Assembly (NCBI RefSeq): GCF_004025535.1
Contig: NZ_QJRG01000049.1
Location: 631,517 to 695,516, forward strand
Length of the DNA: 64,000 nt
Reading direction: 5' to 3'
From: Pseudomonas alkylphenolica
GTDB lineage: Bacteria > Pseudomonadota > Gammaproteobacteria > Pseudomonadales > Pseudomonadaceae
Below the pieces are notes generated by a model. It ran no database searches and was not told where the DNA came from. It worked only from the letters and a program-made list of their open reading frames with translations. The position numbers and the translations under genes are program-made. Each line of letters starts with the position of its first letter. Within the stretch, counting starts at the first letter, position 1. Positions 19,312 through 28,032 of this stretch are shown in pieces.

Positions 19312-20190
19312 ATGGCTATTTGTTCAGGCCGCACCGTGATCATCACCGGTGCCGGCGGCGGGCTGGGTCGCGCTTATGCGCTGGCATTCGCCGCGGCAGG
19401 CGCCAACGTCGTCGTCAACGATATCCGTGCCGACGCGGCACAGGACGTTGCCGGTGAGATTCGCGCAAGCGGTGGCCAGGCCATCGCCAACAACGACGAC
19501 ATCACCACCCTGGCCACTGCCGAACGCATTGTCGATGCGGCGCTGGCGGCGTTCGGTGAAGTGCATGTGCTGGTCAACAATGCCGGGGTGCTGCGCGACC
19601 GCATGTTCATCAGCCTTGGCGAAGACGACTGGGACCTGGTCATGCGCGTGCACCTCAAGGGGCATTACTGCCTGGCCAACCTGTTGGGGCGGCGCTGGCG
19701 TGACCTGGCCAAGGCCGGCACGCCGGTCGACGGGCGCATTATCAACACCAGCTCGGGTGCCGGCCTGCAAGGTTCGGTGGGGCAGTCCAACTATTCGGCG
19801 GCCAAGGGCGGGATCGCTGCGTTGACCCTGGTGCAGGCGGCCGAGCTGGCACGTTACGGCATCACCGCCAACGCCCTGGCCCCGGCCGCACGCACCTCGA
19901 TGACCGAAAGCGCCATGCCCGACGTGGTGAAAAAGCCCGAAGACGGCAGCTTCGACGCCTGGGCGCCGGAAAACGTCGCGCCGTTGGTGGTGTGGCTCGG
20001 CAGCCCGGAGTCGGCCCATGTCAGCGGCCAGATCTTCGAGAGCCAGGGTGGGCGGATCTCGCTGGGTGACGGCTGGCGTACCGGCGTTACCCGTGACAAG
20101 GGCGCGCTGTGGAAGGTCGAGGAAATCGGTGCTGCAGTGGCCGAAATCCTTGCCGAAGCGCCGAAGGCGCAGAAGGTCTGGGGCAGTTAA
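19312..20190 (+). CDS. SDR-family 3-hydroxyacyl-CoA dehydrogenase-like protein
   Basis: SDR of 292 residues of the HSD17B4/MFE-2 kind: TGAGGGLGRAYALAFAAAGANVVVND with the Asp for NAD, NNAG, VLRDRMFISLGEDDWDLVMRVHLKGHYC, catalytic Ser in NTSSGAGL and NYSAAKGGIAALT. The C-terminus is extended by about 40 residues (GWRTGVTRDKGALWKVEEIG). Mycobacterial steroid clusters carry similar SDRs next to fadA6. Likely oxidises a (3R)-hydroxyacyl-CoA, fitting the MaoC hydratase at 21200. The spacer to fadA6 holds a good RBS (aaggag) and no steroid box. Confidence 0.82.
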   Translation: MAICSGRTVIITGAGGGLGRAYALAFAAAGANVVVNDIRADAAQDVAGEIRASGGQAIANNDDITTLATAERIVDAALAAFGEVHVLVNNAGVLRDRMFISLGEDDWDLVMRVHLKGHYCLANLLGRRWRDLAKAGTPVDGRIINTSSGAGLQGSVGQSNYSAAKGGIAALTLVQAAELARYGITANALAPAARTSMTESAMPDVVKKPEDGSFDAWAPENVAPLVVWLGSPESAHVSGQIFESQGGRISLGDGWRTGVTRDKGALWKVEEIGAAVAEILAEAPKAQKVWGS

Positions 20191-20215
20191 CCGGCGATGT
20201 AGGAACAGCTGTCTT

Positions 20216-20303
20216 TGTGGGAGCGGGTTTACCCGCGAAGGTCTGAAGCGCGATACCAAACCGGTTTGCTGCACAACCCTTCGCGGGTAAACCCGCTCCC
20301 ACA
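20216..20303. repeat. REP-type inverted pair
   Basis: Arms tgtgggagcgggtttacccg at about 20216-20242 and its inverse at about 20278-20303. It sits between the SDR and ipdF and probably ends the upstream mRNA, just before a new promoter element. Confidence 0.85.
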
Positions 20304-20326
20304 GGTCTGTGGTGTGCCAGGTTTTC

Positions 20327-20344
20327 TACCCTATTTTGACGATG
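20327..20344 (+). promoter_or_regulatory. Steroid-regulon box, copy 5 (toward ipdF)
   Basis: TACCCT-ATT-TTGACGATG, 11 of 15 defined positions, with GACGATG intact. TACAAC, a good -10, begins exactly 20 nt later at 20365, and ipdF starts at 20404. Right after a REP pair, which supports a separate promoter here. Confidence 0.55.
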
Positions 20345-20403
20345 CGCCCGCGCAGCCCCCTCCGTACAACTACAGCGTACTGATACCTTCGGAGGTAAAC
20401 GCT

Positions 20404-21189
20404 GTGAAACAAGCTCCCCCCTATGTCCCGGGCCATCAACTGCTCGCCGGTAAATCGGTGCTGATTACTGCCGCCGCAGGTGCCGGTATCGGCTACTCGG
20501 CCGCCCGGCGCAGTGCCGAGGAGGGCTGCCGGGCACTGATGATCTCCGACGTGCACCCGCGCCGCCTCGAAGAAGCCGTAGAGCGCCTCAAGGCCGAGAC
20601 CGGCCTGCAAGCGATTTACGGTCAGCTGTGCAATGTCACCGTCGAAGACGAAGTCCAGGCCCTGGTGGCAAGCGCCGAAAACCTGCTCGGCGGCGTCGAT
20701 GTGCTGATCAACAACGCCGGCCTCGGTGGCCAGAAACGTGTGGTCGAGATGAGCGACGAAGAGTGGTTGCGGGTTCTGGATGTGACCCTGACCGGCACCT
20801 TCCGCATGACCCGCGCAATGCTCGGACCGATGCAGCGCCGTGGCGCCGGCACCATCGTCAACAATGCCTCGGTCCTCGGCTGGCGTGCCCAGAAGGAGCA
20901 GGCGCACTACGCCGCCGCCAAGGCCGGGGTCATGGCCCTGACCCGTTGCAGTGCGCTGGAAGCCGCCGAGTACGGTGTGCGCATCAACGCCGTGTCGCCG
21001 TCGATTGCCCTGCACGACTTTCTCAAGAAGGCCTCCAGTGAAGAGCTGCTCGCCAGCCTCGCCGGGCGCGAGGCATTCGGGCGTGCCGCCGAAGTCTGGG
21101 AGGTCGCCAACGTGATGATGTTCCTGGCCAGCGACTACGCCTCCTACATGGTCGGTGAAGTGCTGTCCGTCAGTTCCCAACAAGCCTGA
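20404..21189 (+). CDS. ipdF: 5-hydroxy-HIP-CoA dehydrogenase IpdF (SDR)
   Basis: SDR of 261 residues from a GTG with GGAGG ten bases upstream. Its sequence tracks M. tuberculosis IpdF: ITAAAGAGIGYSAARR, VDVLINNAGLGGQ, TIVNNASVLGWRAQKEQAHYAAAKAGVM and RCSALEAAEYGVRINAVSPSIALH. The catalytic Ser is in NASVLG and Tyr-Lys in HYAAAKAG. IpdF oxidises the 5-hydroxyl of the HIP-CoA ring system. It starts a four-gene run with MaoC, thiolase and then the regulator, and has its own probable promoter. Confidence 0.88.
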   Translation: MKQAPPYVPGHQLLAGKSVLITAAAGAGIGYSAARRSAEEGCRALMISDVHPRRLEEAVERLKAETGLQAIYGQLCNVTVEDEVQALVASAENLLGGVDVLINNAGLGGQKRVVEMSDEEWLRVLDVTLTGTFRMTRAMLGPMQRRGAGTIVNNASVLGWRAQKEQAHYAAAKAGVMALTRCSALEAAEYGVRINAVSPSIALHDFLKKASSEELLASLAGREAFGRAAEVWEVANVMMFLASDYASYMVGEVLSVSSQQA

Positions 21190-21199
21190 GGAGCGGGTC

Positions 21200-21670
21200 A
21201 TGAGTCATGTTTTCAGCAGTGCCCAGGCGTTGCTCGCGGCCGAAGGCCTGGACCTGGGGAGCACCGAGTGGCTGACCATCAGCCAGGAACGCATCAATCT
21301 GTTTGCCGAAGCCACCGGCGATCACCAGTGGATTCATGTCGACCCGGTACGCGCCGCCAGCGGCCCGTTCGGTGCCTGTATCGCTCACGGCTACCTGACC
21401 CAGTCTTTGGTCAACCTGTTCCTGCCGCAGTTGATCACCATCGACAACATGGCGATGGGCGTCAATTACGGCAGCGACCGCGTGCGCTTCCCGGCGCCGG
21501 TCAAGGTCGGCTCGCGCGTGCGCGGCAGCGCCACCATCGTGCGTGCCGAGCAACTGGCGGACGCCGTGCAGCTGGTGGTGCGCGTGAGCGTCGACGTCGA
21601 GGGCCAGTCGCGCCCCGGCTGCGTGATCGACACCATCAGCCGTTACACCTTCAACCCTACTACCGAGTGA
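21200..21670 (+). CDS. MaoC-type (R)-enoyl-CoA hydratase
   Basis: Hot-dog fold hydratase of 156 residues with the hydratase-2 motif AEATGDHQWIHVDPVRAASGPFGACIAHGYLTQSL, which holds the catalytic Asp and His. The rest (VNYGSDRVRFPAPVKVGSRVRG) is typical of single-domain MaoC proteins. It would add water to a 2-enoyl-CoA to give the (3R)-hydroxy form for the SDR at 19312. 10 bp after ipdF, 7 bp before the thiolase. Confidence 0.88.
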   Translation: MSHVFSSAQALLAAEGLDLGSTEWLTISQERINLFAEATGDHQWIHVDPVRAASGPFGACIAHGYLTQSLVNLFLPQLITIDNMAMGVNYGSDRVRFPAPVKVGSRVRGSATIVRAEQLADAVQLVVRVSVDVEGQSRPGCVIDTISRYTFNPTTE

Positions 21671-21677
21671 GCCTGTC

Positions 21678-22886
21678 ATGGACCTGAATGAAGTTGTCAT
21701 CGTTGCCACCGCGCGGACCGCGCTGGCCAAGTCGTTTCGCGGCTCGTTCAACGATACCGAAGCCCCGGTACTGGGCGGCCACGTGGTGCGTGCGGTGGTC
21801 GAGCGCGCCGGTATCGAACCGGGTGAAGTCGACGATGTCATCATGGGCGCGGCCGTGCAGCAGGGCACCCAGGCCTACAACATCGGCCGTCTCTGTGCCT
21901 ACACCGGCGGCCTGCCGGACAGCGTGCCCGGCATGGCCCTGGACCGCATGTGCGCCTCGGGCCTGATGAGCATCGGCGTCGCCGCCAAAGGCATCATGAC
22001 CGGCGAACTGAATATCGCCATTGGCGGTGGCGTGGAGTCGCTGTCACTGACCCAGACCAAGCACAAGAACACCTATCGCGCCCAGTCACAGGCGGTGCTT
22101 GAGGTGATGCCCAGCGCTTACATCCCGATGCTGGAAACCGCCGAAATCGTCTCGCGCCGCTATGGCATCAGCCGCGCAGCCCAGGACGAGTACTCTCTGC
22201 AAAGCCAGTTGCGCACCGCCACCGCCCAGCGTGACGGTTTGTTCGACGATGAAATCGTCGGCCTGAGCGTCGACAAGCTGCTGTTCGATGCCAACGGTCA
22301 ACCCAACGGTCACCAGCGCGTGCTGGTCGATCGCGACGAATGCAACCGGCCGGGCACGCGTCTGGAAGACCTGGCGGCATTGAAACCGGTGTGGAAAGAC
22401 GGTAAATGGATCGAGCAGGGCGAGTTCATCACTGCCGGCAACGCCTCGCAGTTCTCCGATGGTGCGTCGGCCAGCCTGCTGATGAGCCGGGCTGAAGCCA
22501 AGCGTCGCGGGCTGACGCCGCTGGGCATCTATCGCGGCATTGCCGTCGGTGGCTGCGCACCGGAAGAAATGGGCATTGGCCCGGTGGTGGCAGTGCCGAA
22601 ACTGCTCAAGCGCTTTGGCCTGAGCGTGGCGGACATCGGCCTGTGGGAAATCAACGAAGCCTTTGCCTGCCAGGTCCTGCATTGCCGCGATGCCCTGCAG
22701 ATCCCGGCGGAACGCCTGAACGTCAACGGTGGCGCTATCTCCATTGGCCACCCCTTTGGTATGTCTGGCGCACGCATGGTCGGCCACGCACTGCTCGAGG
22801 GCCGCCGTCGCGGCGCCCGTTACGTGGTGATCGCCATGTGCATCGGCGGCGGCATGGGCGCGGCGGGGTTGTTCGAACTGCCGTGA
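21678..22886 (+). CDS. Acetyl-CoA acyltransferase (thiolase)
   Basis: Second thiolase of the locus, 402 residues: nucleophile Cys in DRMCASGLMSIGVAAKGI, NEAFACQVLHC, NGGAISIGHPFGMSGAR and C-terminal Cys in CIGGGMGAAGLFE. It is clearly different from FadA6 (CASGL instead of CGSSQQ) and resembles FadA/AtoB-type enzymes. It would cleave a shorter 3-ketoacyl-CoA, for example from the methyl-branched diacid left after ring opening or from a side chain. Last enzyme gene before the regulator. Confidence 0.85.
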   Translation: MDLNEVVIVATARTALAKSFRGSFNDTEAPVLGGHVVRAVVERAGIEPGEVDDVIMGAAVQQGTQAYNIGRLCAYTGGLPDSVPGMALDRMCASGLMSIGVAAKGIMTGELNIAIGGGVESLSLTQTKHKNTYRAQSQAVLEVMPSAYIPMLETAEIVSRRYGISRAAQDEYSLQSQLRTATAQRDGLFDDEIVGLSVDKLLFDANGQPNGHQRVLVDRDECNRPGTRLEDLAALKPVWKDGKWIEQGEFITAGNASQFSDGASASLLMSRAEAKRRGLTPLGIYRGIAVGGCAPEEMGIGPVVAVPKLLKRFGLSVADIGLWEINEAFACQVLHCRDALQIPAERLNVNGGAISIGHPFGMSGARMVGHALLEGRRRGARYVVIAMCIGGGMGAAGLFELP

Positions 22887-22975
22887 TGCCGACCTCGCTG
22901 CATCGAGTACTGATCACCCATCATCAATGATTGAATGCGGGCCATGCCGTGCGGGCCCGCTGCTGGGGAGTGTCT

Positions 22976-24184
22976 ATGCAAGGTCGCCTGAGCAATACGC
23001 AGGTCCTCTCGGAGATGGGCCTGGAACTGGCCGACTACGAACGGCTGATCGGCAACATGTACGATTCGGCCATGGATATTCGCTGCATGGGGGAATCGCT
23101 GCGCCAGCTGCGGTCGCTGTTCAAGGCGAATTTCGTCACCCTGATTCTGCGCGTCCAGGAAGAGCCGCTGTTGTCGCCGATGATGGTCGCCGGCGACGTC
23201 GAGCTGGAGGAGGGCGGCATCAACCATTACGCCTACTACTCGAAATCGACGCTGTTCGACGGCCTGCCCACCGACACGGTCTTCACCGTCGACGAACTGA
23301 TGAGCGAGGCCGAGTGGCTCAGTTCGTCTTTTTACCTGCTGTATTGCGAGCCCTATGGCTGTCACCAGATGCTCGGCGCCGATATCCGTATGCCCGATGG
23401 CAGCGCTGTGCGTTTTCGCATTAACCGTCCCAAGGACCAACCGCGGTTTTCCCCGGTCGATCGCGCCATGTGCGAAATGCTTCTGCCCCATTTGCGCCGT
23501 GCGTTGCACATGCATTCGCAGCTCGATCGCAGTGAGTCGCTGGGCAGCCTGTACTCGCAAACCATCAGCCGCATGGCGGTGGCGACCTTTGTCCTCGATG
23601 AAAACGGCAGCGTGGTGCAGCTCAATTCCGTGGCGCGGGAGATTCTCGACAGCCAGGACGGCCTCAAGGTCGTCGGTGGGCGGCTGGAAGCAACCTACCC
23701 GAGTGACAACCGTGAACTGCTGCGCCTGGTACGCAACGCCTTTCAGCGGGCGCGGCCGGGCGAAGGTGGCATACAGGGCGCCGAGGCCATGTCGATTTCC
23801 CGGCCTTCAGGAAAAGTCAGCCTGGGCGTGGTGGTGGAATTGATCCCCACGCAGGAGCTGGTCGAGGGTAAGGGCAAGCCGACGGTGGTGGTCTATGTAC
23901 GCGACGCGGTCAGCAAGTCGCTGGTGAGCAACGTGGCCACCTCGCAGCTGTACAACCTGACACCTGCGGAAACCGCGCTGGCCCTGGAGCTTGCCAACGG
24001 ACTGTCGCTGGAGGAAGCCTCGGAAATGTTGAACATCCGCCGCAACACCGCGCGTGCGCACTTGCGTTCGATCTTTTCCAAAACCGGGGTGCGGCGCCAG
24101 ACCGAGCTGGTGCGGATCATGCTCAACAGTGTCGTGGCGCTGGCGCAACCGCGTGCGCCGGCCCTGGTCGAGGAAGCGCTGTAG
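22976..24184 (+). CDS. LuxR-family transcriptional regulator, TeiR-like
   Basis: Regulator of 402 residues. The N-terminal 200 have no receiver domain; a PAS-like segment follows (TISRMAVATFVLDENGSVVQLNSVAREIL, about 195-225). The C-terminal LuxR HTH is NLTPAETALALELANGLSLEEASEMLNIRRNTARAHLRSIFSKTGVRRQTELVRIML. Size, layout and gene context match TeiR, the LuxR-type activator of steroid genes in Comamonas testosteroni. ATG at 22976 has GGGGAG five bases upstream. It lies 89 bp after the thiolase and just before the DUF1329/kshA promoters. Inferred to bind the 18-bp boxes; whether steroid is sensed directly is not visible. Confidence 0.85.
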   Translation: MQGRLSNTQVLSEMGLELADYERLIGNMYDSAMDIRCMGESLRQLRSLFKANFVTLILRVQEEPLLSPMMVAGDVELEEGGINHYAYYSKSTLFDGLPTDTVFTVDELMSEAEWLSSSFYLLYCEPYGCHQMLGADIRMPDGSAVRFRINRPKDQPRFSPVDRAMCEMLLPHLRRALHMHSQLDRSESLGSLYSQTISRMAVATFVLDENGSVVQLNSVAREILDSQDGLKVVGGRLEATYPSDNRELLRLVRNAFQRARPGEGGIQGAEAMSISRPSGKVSLGVVVELIPTQELVEGKGKPTVVVYVRDAVSKSLVSNVATSQLYNLTPAETALALELANGLSLEEASEMLNIRRNTARAHLRSIFSKTGVRRQTELVRIMLNSVVALAQPRAPALVEEAL

Positions 24185-24202
24185 CCTGTCGCCAAAATGC
24201 GT

Positions 24203-24220
24203 TAGTCCGTGCGGACGATG
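24203..24220 (+). promoter_or_regulatory. Steroid-regulon box, copy 6 (toward DUF1329 gene)
   Basis: TAGTCC-GTG-CGGACGATG, a full match, 18 bp after the regulator's stop. A -10-like GATACT starts 21 nt downstream at 24242, and the gene starts at 24282 with AAGGAG. Confidence 0.75.
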
Positions 24221-24281
24221 CTGTTCGCTCCTTGGGCTGCTGATACTGGGTGACCGCTATCGGTATCCAAGGAGAATAAAA

Positions 24282-25694
24282 ATGACCGGCAGTAACCTGG
24301 CGTCCAGTGGTCTTGTCTCGCGAGTTGCCAGCACCACACCCACCTGGGTGTTGGGGTTGATGTTGGGATGCAGTGCAATCGGCACGGCGACTGCCGCACC
24401 GGAAGATGTCGAGCGTCTGGGCAAGGACCTGACCTGCGTCGGCGCCGACAAGAGCGCCAACGCCGACGGCAGCATTCCTGCATACAGTGGCAAGTGGCTG
24501 GGCGTGCCACCGCACGTTGACTTCAAAGGCACCGGTAACCACCCAGTTGACCCGTATCCGGACGAAAAGCCGCTGTTCGTGATTACCTCGGCTAACCTCG
24601 CGCAGTACAGCGAGTACCTGTCCGACGGTCAGAAAGCCTTGTTCAAGCTTTATCCGGCCACCTACAAGATGCCGATCTACCCCACGCACCGCGATTTCCG
24701 CTTCGACGACGCGGTATGCAACGCGACTCGCGAAAACGCCGGCATCGCCAAGCTGGTGGATGAGGGTGAAGGGGTTGTGGGGAAAACCGGTGGCACTCCC
24801 TTTCCGGTACCGCGCAGTGGCCTGGAGCTGTTGAAGAACGCCTCGACCTTTACCCTGCGGGCCTGGACCGAGGAATACACCTCCGACAACGCCTATGTAC
24901 TCAAGGACGGCAACATCAACTGGGGCCGCGTGCATTCGCGCAACCTGGCACCGTCGCTGGAGCCGGGCAAGAAGGGCGAGACCGTCGGCAACTCGGCGTT
25001 CTACCTCAACGAAACCCTGCTGCCGCAACGTGACAAGGGTGAGATCAACACCGGCACCGAGTTCTGGAACGACAAGGCCGAGCCTCGCCAGGCCTGGCGT
25101 TACGACCCGGGCACCCGTCGTGTACGGCAGTCGCCAGGTTATGGTTTCGACATGTCGTTCCCCGGCAGCGGTGGTTCGATCACCGTCGACGAGGTGCGTC
25201 TGTTCAACGGTTCGGGCCAGCGTTATGACTGGAAGATCGTCGGCAAGCGCGAGATGTTCATCCCTTACAACACCTATCGCCTGCACGCGGCCAACCTTAC
25301 CTACGCCAATCTGCTGACCCCGGGCCACATCAACCAGGACGCCATGCGCTACGAGCGTCATCGGGTCTGGGAGCTGGAAGGCACCCTGAAGCCGGGTTAT
25401 CGCCACCTGTACGGCAAACGCAAGCTGTACATCGACGAAGACACCTGGTTCCCGATGCTCGCTGACAACTACGACAACCGTGGCGAGCTGTGGCGCACCT
25501 CGATGGTCAACTACTTCTACGCCTACGAGTCCCAGCGGCCGCAAGCGGGCGTGGGCCTGTACTACGACCTCAATGCCGGCAGCTACCTGGCGTTCAACCT
25601 GATCAACGAGCAGCGCAACGGTTATCAACTGAACAAGCCGGGCTTCAGCCCGCGCGACTTTGGCCCGGAAGCCGCTCGTCGTTTTGGCCAGTAG
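24282..25694 (+). CDS. DUF1329 family protein (steroid-locus outer-membrane/periplasmic protein)
   Basis: Protein of 470 residues with a signal-like hydrophobic N-terminus (VLGLMLGCSAIGTATAAP, about residues 20-38). The DUF1329 body shows FPVPRSGLELLKNA, PRQAWRYDPGTRRVRQSPGYGFD, GKREMFIPYNTYRLH and YERHRVWELEGTLKPGYRHLYGKRKLYIDED. The family is LolB-like in fold and is regularly found with DUF1302 barrels (here 1544) in hydrophobic-compound loci of pseudomonads. Likely role: envelope transit or export linked to steroid uptake. Own steroid box. Confidence 0.85.
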   Translation: MTGSNLASSGLVSRVASTTPTWVLGLMLGCSAIGTATAAPEDVERLGKDLTCVGADKSANADGSIPAYSGKWLGVPPHVDFKGTGNHPVDPYPDEKPLFVITSANLAQYSEYLSDGQKALFKLYPATYKMPIYPTHRDFRFDDAVCNATRENAGIAKLVDEGEGVVGKTGGTPFPVPRSGLELLKNASTFTLRAWTEEYTSDNAYVLKDGNINWGRVHSRNLAPSLEPGKKGETVGNSAFYLNETLLPQRDKGEINTGTEFWNDKAEPRQAWRYDPGTRRVRQSPGYGFDMSFPGSGGSITVDEVRLFNGSGQRYDWKIVGKREMFIPYNTYRLHAANLTYANLLTPGHINQDAMRYERHRVWELEGTLKPGYRHLYGKRKLYIDEDTWFPMLADNYDNRGELWRTSMVNYFYAYESQRPQAGVGLYYDLNAGSYLAFNLINEQRNGYQLNKPGFSPRDFGPEAARRFGQ

Positions 25695-25759
25695 CCAGCG
25701 GCGTTTCGGCACAGCACAAGCTGACGGGTGAGCCCGTTGAGAGCAGGTCTCGTTTGATC

Positions 25760-25777
25760 TAGTCCAAGTGAAGGATG
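25760..25777 (+). promoter_or_regulatory. Steroid-regulon box, copy 7 (toward kshA)
   Basis: TAGTCC-AAG-TGAAGGATG, 12 of 15 defined positions. AATGAT begins 20 nt later at 25798, and kshA starts at 25876. It lies in the 181-bp gap after the DUF1329 gene. Confidence 0.55.
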
Positions 25778-25875
25778 AAACCCTTGCCGCGACGCTCAAT
25801 GATACCTGCCATGGCTTCACCCTGTTTTATTTGGGGGTATTAGCCCCCCAAGTTTCCAACCGAGGAACAATAACA

Positions 25876-26916
25876 ATGACGAAACTCGCTGAGATCAGCA
25901 TCGAAAGCGCCCAGCGTACCCACCGTTACGCGCGTGGCTGGCATTGTCTGGGCGTGGCAAATGATTACCGTGATGGCCAGTTGCACACCCTGAACATCTT
26001 TGGCACCCGCCTGGTGGCCTTTGCCGACAGCAAGGGCGCGATCAGCATCCTCGACGCCTTTTGCCCGCACATGGGCGCCGACCTGTCCAAGGGCACCATC
26101 GAGAACGATCGTGTGGTCTGCCCGTTCCACCACTGGAAATACGACACCAGCGGCAAATGCGTCGAGATTCCGTACTGCAAGCGCATTCCGCCAAAGGCCA
26201 AGACCCGCAGCTGGTTGACCTGTGAAGAAAACAACCTGCTGTTCGTCTGGAACAACCCGGAAGGCAACCCGCCGAAAGAAGGCGTGATCATCCCGCACCT
26301 GGCCGAGATGGACGACGAGGACTGGATCCACGACTGGAACATCGACACCATGCTGATCGAAACCAACCCACGGGAGCTGGTCGACAACCTGGTGGACGCG
26401 ATGCACTTCGGCCCTGTGCATGGCACACCGACCAAGTATTTCGCCAATATCTTCGAAGGGCACATCGGCCACCAGATTTTCCACGGTGACTCCGAGCGCC
26501 TGGGCGGTGACCTGATCGCACCGTCGGCCTACTACGGCCCGGCCACTCACTTCACCCACATCAGTTCGATGTTCGGTGATGTACGGATTCACGCGATCCT
26601 GTTAAACAGTCATGTGCCGGTGACGCCTGACAGCTTCGACCTGCGTTTTGGTTGCATGGTCAAGCGAGTGCCCGGCTGGACTGAAGAGCAGAACCTTGAA
26701 GTGGCCAAGGCCTATGTCATGGGTAACCGTACCTCGTTCTACCAGGACGTTGATATCTGGAAGCACAAGATCCGTATCGACAAGCCGGTGCTGGCTGAAA
26801 ACGACGGCCCGGTGTATCAGCTGCGCGAGTGGTACCAGCAGTTCTTTACCGATGAGGACCAGGTGCCGGCGAGCATGGCAGAGCGTCGCGAGATCATTAC
26901 GGTCGACGAGCGCTGA
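25876..26916 (+). CDS. kshA: 3-ketosteroid 9-alpha-hydroxylase oxygenase (KshA-like Rieske)
   Basis: Rieske non-haem iron oxygenase of 346 residues that would hydroxylate C9 of 3-ketosteroids and so open ring B. The Rieske 2Fe-2S motif is CPHMG then CPFHHW, 18 residues apart (about residues 58-81); the mononuclear iron site is DAMHFGPVH plus an Asp in FYQDVDIWKHKIRID. YARGWHCLG, RTRSW-like KTRSWLTCEENNLLFVWNNPEGNPP and the YQLREWYQQFF end match KshA. Its reductase KshB is not in the window. RBS GAGGA nine bases before the ATG. Confidence 0.88.
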   Translation: MTKLAEISIESAQRTHRYARGWHCLGVANDYRDGQLHTLNIFGTRLVAFADSKGAISILDAFCPHMGADLSKGTIENDRVVCPFHHWKYDTSGKCVEIPYCKRIPPKAKTRSWLTCEENNLLFVWNNPEGNPPKEGVIIPHLAEMDDEDWIHDWNIDTMLIETNPRELVDNLVDAMHFGPVHGTPTKYFANIFEGHIGHQIFHGDSERLGGDLIAPSAYYGPATHFTHISSMFGDVRIHAILLNSHVPVTPDSFDLRFGCMVKRVPGWTEEQNLEVAKAYVMGNRTSFYQDVDIWKHKIRIDKPVLAENDGPVYQLREWYQQFFTDEDQVPASMAERREIITVDER

Positions 26917-27042
26917 TTGGTTGGCTCCCTGTGAGTGGCAAGCCCTGGCTTGTCACTCGCAAGGGGTGGCAGTAGCGGGGCAACCCGTTGTGAAGGTGTT
27001 GCGGTACATAGGTTCGACTTAACGGTCACGAGAGCACTAACA

Positions 27043-27216
27043 ATGAAAACAAAAAGTCTTCTTGCCTATTATGTTTGCTTTTCGATTTTGTCCCTGCTGG
27101 TGCTGACGGTTCAGCTGTCGCAGCCGGCAGAGACACCGAGCGTCAAGGCCTGTAAAAAGTATTCGGGCTGCGTCGCGTTTACCCAGAATGCGCCGAACTG
27201 GCTGAATTTTCGCTAG
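27043..27216 (+). CDS. Small hypothetical protein with one membrane segment
   Basis: Possible 57-residue protein: a hydrophobic stretch YYVCFSILSLLVLTVQLS (residues 9-26) followed by a short polar tail with two Cys (KACKKYSGC). No strong RBS is seen, and no family is recognised. The surroundings (26917-27042) show nothing else. It may be a real small membrane protein or a chance frame. Confidence 0.35.
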   Translation: MKTKSLLAYYVCFSILSLLVLTVQLSQPAETPSVKACKKYSGCVAFTQNAPNWLNFR

Positions 27217-27308
27217 GTTGGTGGCTGTTCGGGCGGTGGGCTTATCCCGTTGATGGGGGGATGCTGATTGCCTTTTCCGAGCAGGTGCTGCAGGAGAACA
27301 GTGACGTA

Positions 27309-27422
27309 CCTGTAGGAGCTGGCGTAGCCTGCGATGAGCTGCGTAGCAGCTCCGCGGGCGCAGTTGGCTGAAAAACCTGCGACCACTGCGCGCTCGATCG
27401 CAGGCTTCGCCAGCTCCCACAG
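27309..27422. repeat. REP-like imperfect inverted repeat
   Basis: Arms tgtaggagctggcgtagcctgcg (about 27310-27333) and cgcaggcttcgccagctcccaca (about 27399-27421), with a second small hairpin (gagctgcgtagcagctc) inside. Fills most of the gap between the steroid locus and the next operon. Confidence 0.75.
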
Positions 27423-27466
27423 TTAACCGGGTGAAAGACAGTTGCTCCTGTAGAGGCGCCACGAAT

Positions 27467-27498
27467 AAAAAAAGGCGACATTCCTGTCGCCTTTTTTT
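27467..27498. terminator. Bidirectional Rho-independent terminator
   Basis: AAAAAAAGGCGACA, a four-base loop, then TGTCGCCTTTTTTT: strong stem with A- and T-tracts on both sides. It ends the minus-strand operon whose last gene stops at 27512 and would also stop rightward transcription from the kshA side. Confidence 0.9.
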
Positions 27499-27511
27499 GA
27501 TTCAATCCCCC

Positions 27512-27967
27512 TCAGTTGATCGGCTTCGAAGTGATATTCCACTCCGTACCCAGCGGCGTAATCATCTCCAGCAGACGTTTATACCCGGTGCGCAGAATGC
27601 GCCACTCGCCATCCACCTTGATGTATGCATCCTCATAGATCGCGCTGCCGTTAAGCAGGGTCTGCGCATCCAGGTTGATGAACACATCGTTGAGGTACCA
27701 GCGCCCGGTGGCTTCGTCGCCGTTCACCTCGATCTCCGGGGTATGCCCGTTGTGCATGCCGAAACGGCGGTTGGTGAAGCTGGTGCTGTAGAACGCCATG
27801 GCCTCGTCCAGGCCGTTGAGTTCGAGCTGATAGGTCGGGCTGTCGAAGCGGATTTTCACCTCATCGGCGAAAAGCGTGCGCAGCAGGTCGAGGTTGCAGG
27901 TGTCGATACCACGAAAATAACGGGCCTTGAGTTGTTTGATCTGCTCGATGGCAACGAGGTCCAGCAT
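27512..27967 (-). CDS. NTF2/SnoaL-like protein, bile-acid 7-alpha-dehydratase (BaiE)-like
   Basis: NTF2-fold protein of 151 residues. From memory it shares with clostridial BaiE the run LKARYFRGID, MHNGHTPEI, ATGRWYLND, GSAIYEDAYIKVDGEWRI and TGYKRL. Tyr17, Asp22, His75 and Asp94 stand where BaiE-type dehydratases keep their active-site residues. It may remove water from a 7-hydroxy-3-oxo steroid. A close paralogue is at 29350. Last gene of the minus-strand operon; ATG at 27967 preceded by GGAG. Other NTF2-fold roles remain possible. Confidence 0.7.
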   Translation of the reverse strand: MLDLVAIEQIKQLKARYFRGIDTCNLDLLRTLFADEVKIRFDSPTYQLELNGLDEAMAFYSTSFTNRRFGMHNGHTPEIEVNGDEATGRWYLNDVFINLDAQTLLNGSAIYEDAYIKVDGEWRILRTGYKRLLEMITPLGTEWNITSKPIN

Positions 27968-28002
27968 GTCGGTAGTCTCCGGGAATGGCCGAACTTGGCA
28001 AT

Positions 28003-28024
28003 GAGGCGACATTACTGTCGCCTC
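28003..28024. other. Intra-operon stem-loop
   Basis: Perfect arms GAGGCGACA-TTAC-TGTCGCCTC between the SDR and the last NTF2-like gene. No T-tract. The stem repeats the core of the terminator at 27467-27498 (GGCGACA/TGTCGCC). It may protect or trim the mRNA. Confidence 0.6.
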
Positions 28025-28032
28025 GGCGAGGC

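Noticed and set aside
20216..20303. Repeated palindromes as a CRISPR-like array
   Set aside because: Only inverted pairs of REP sequences at scattered places, no regular spacers.
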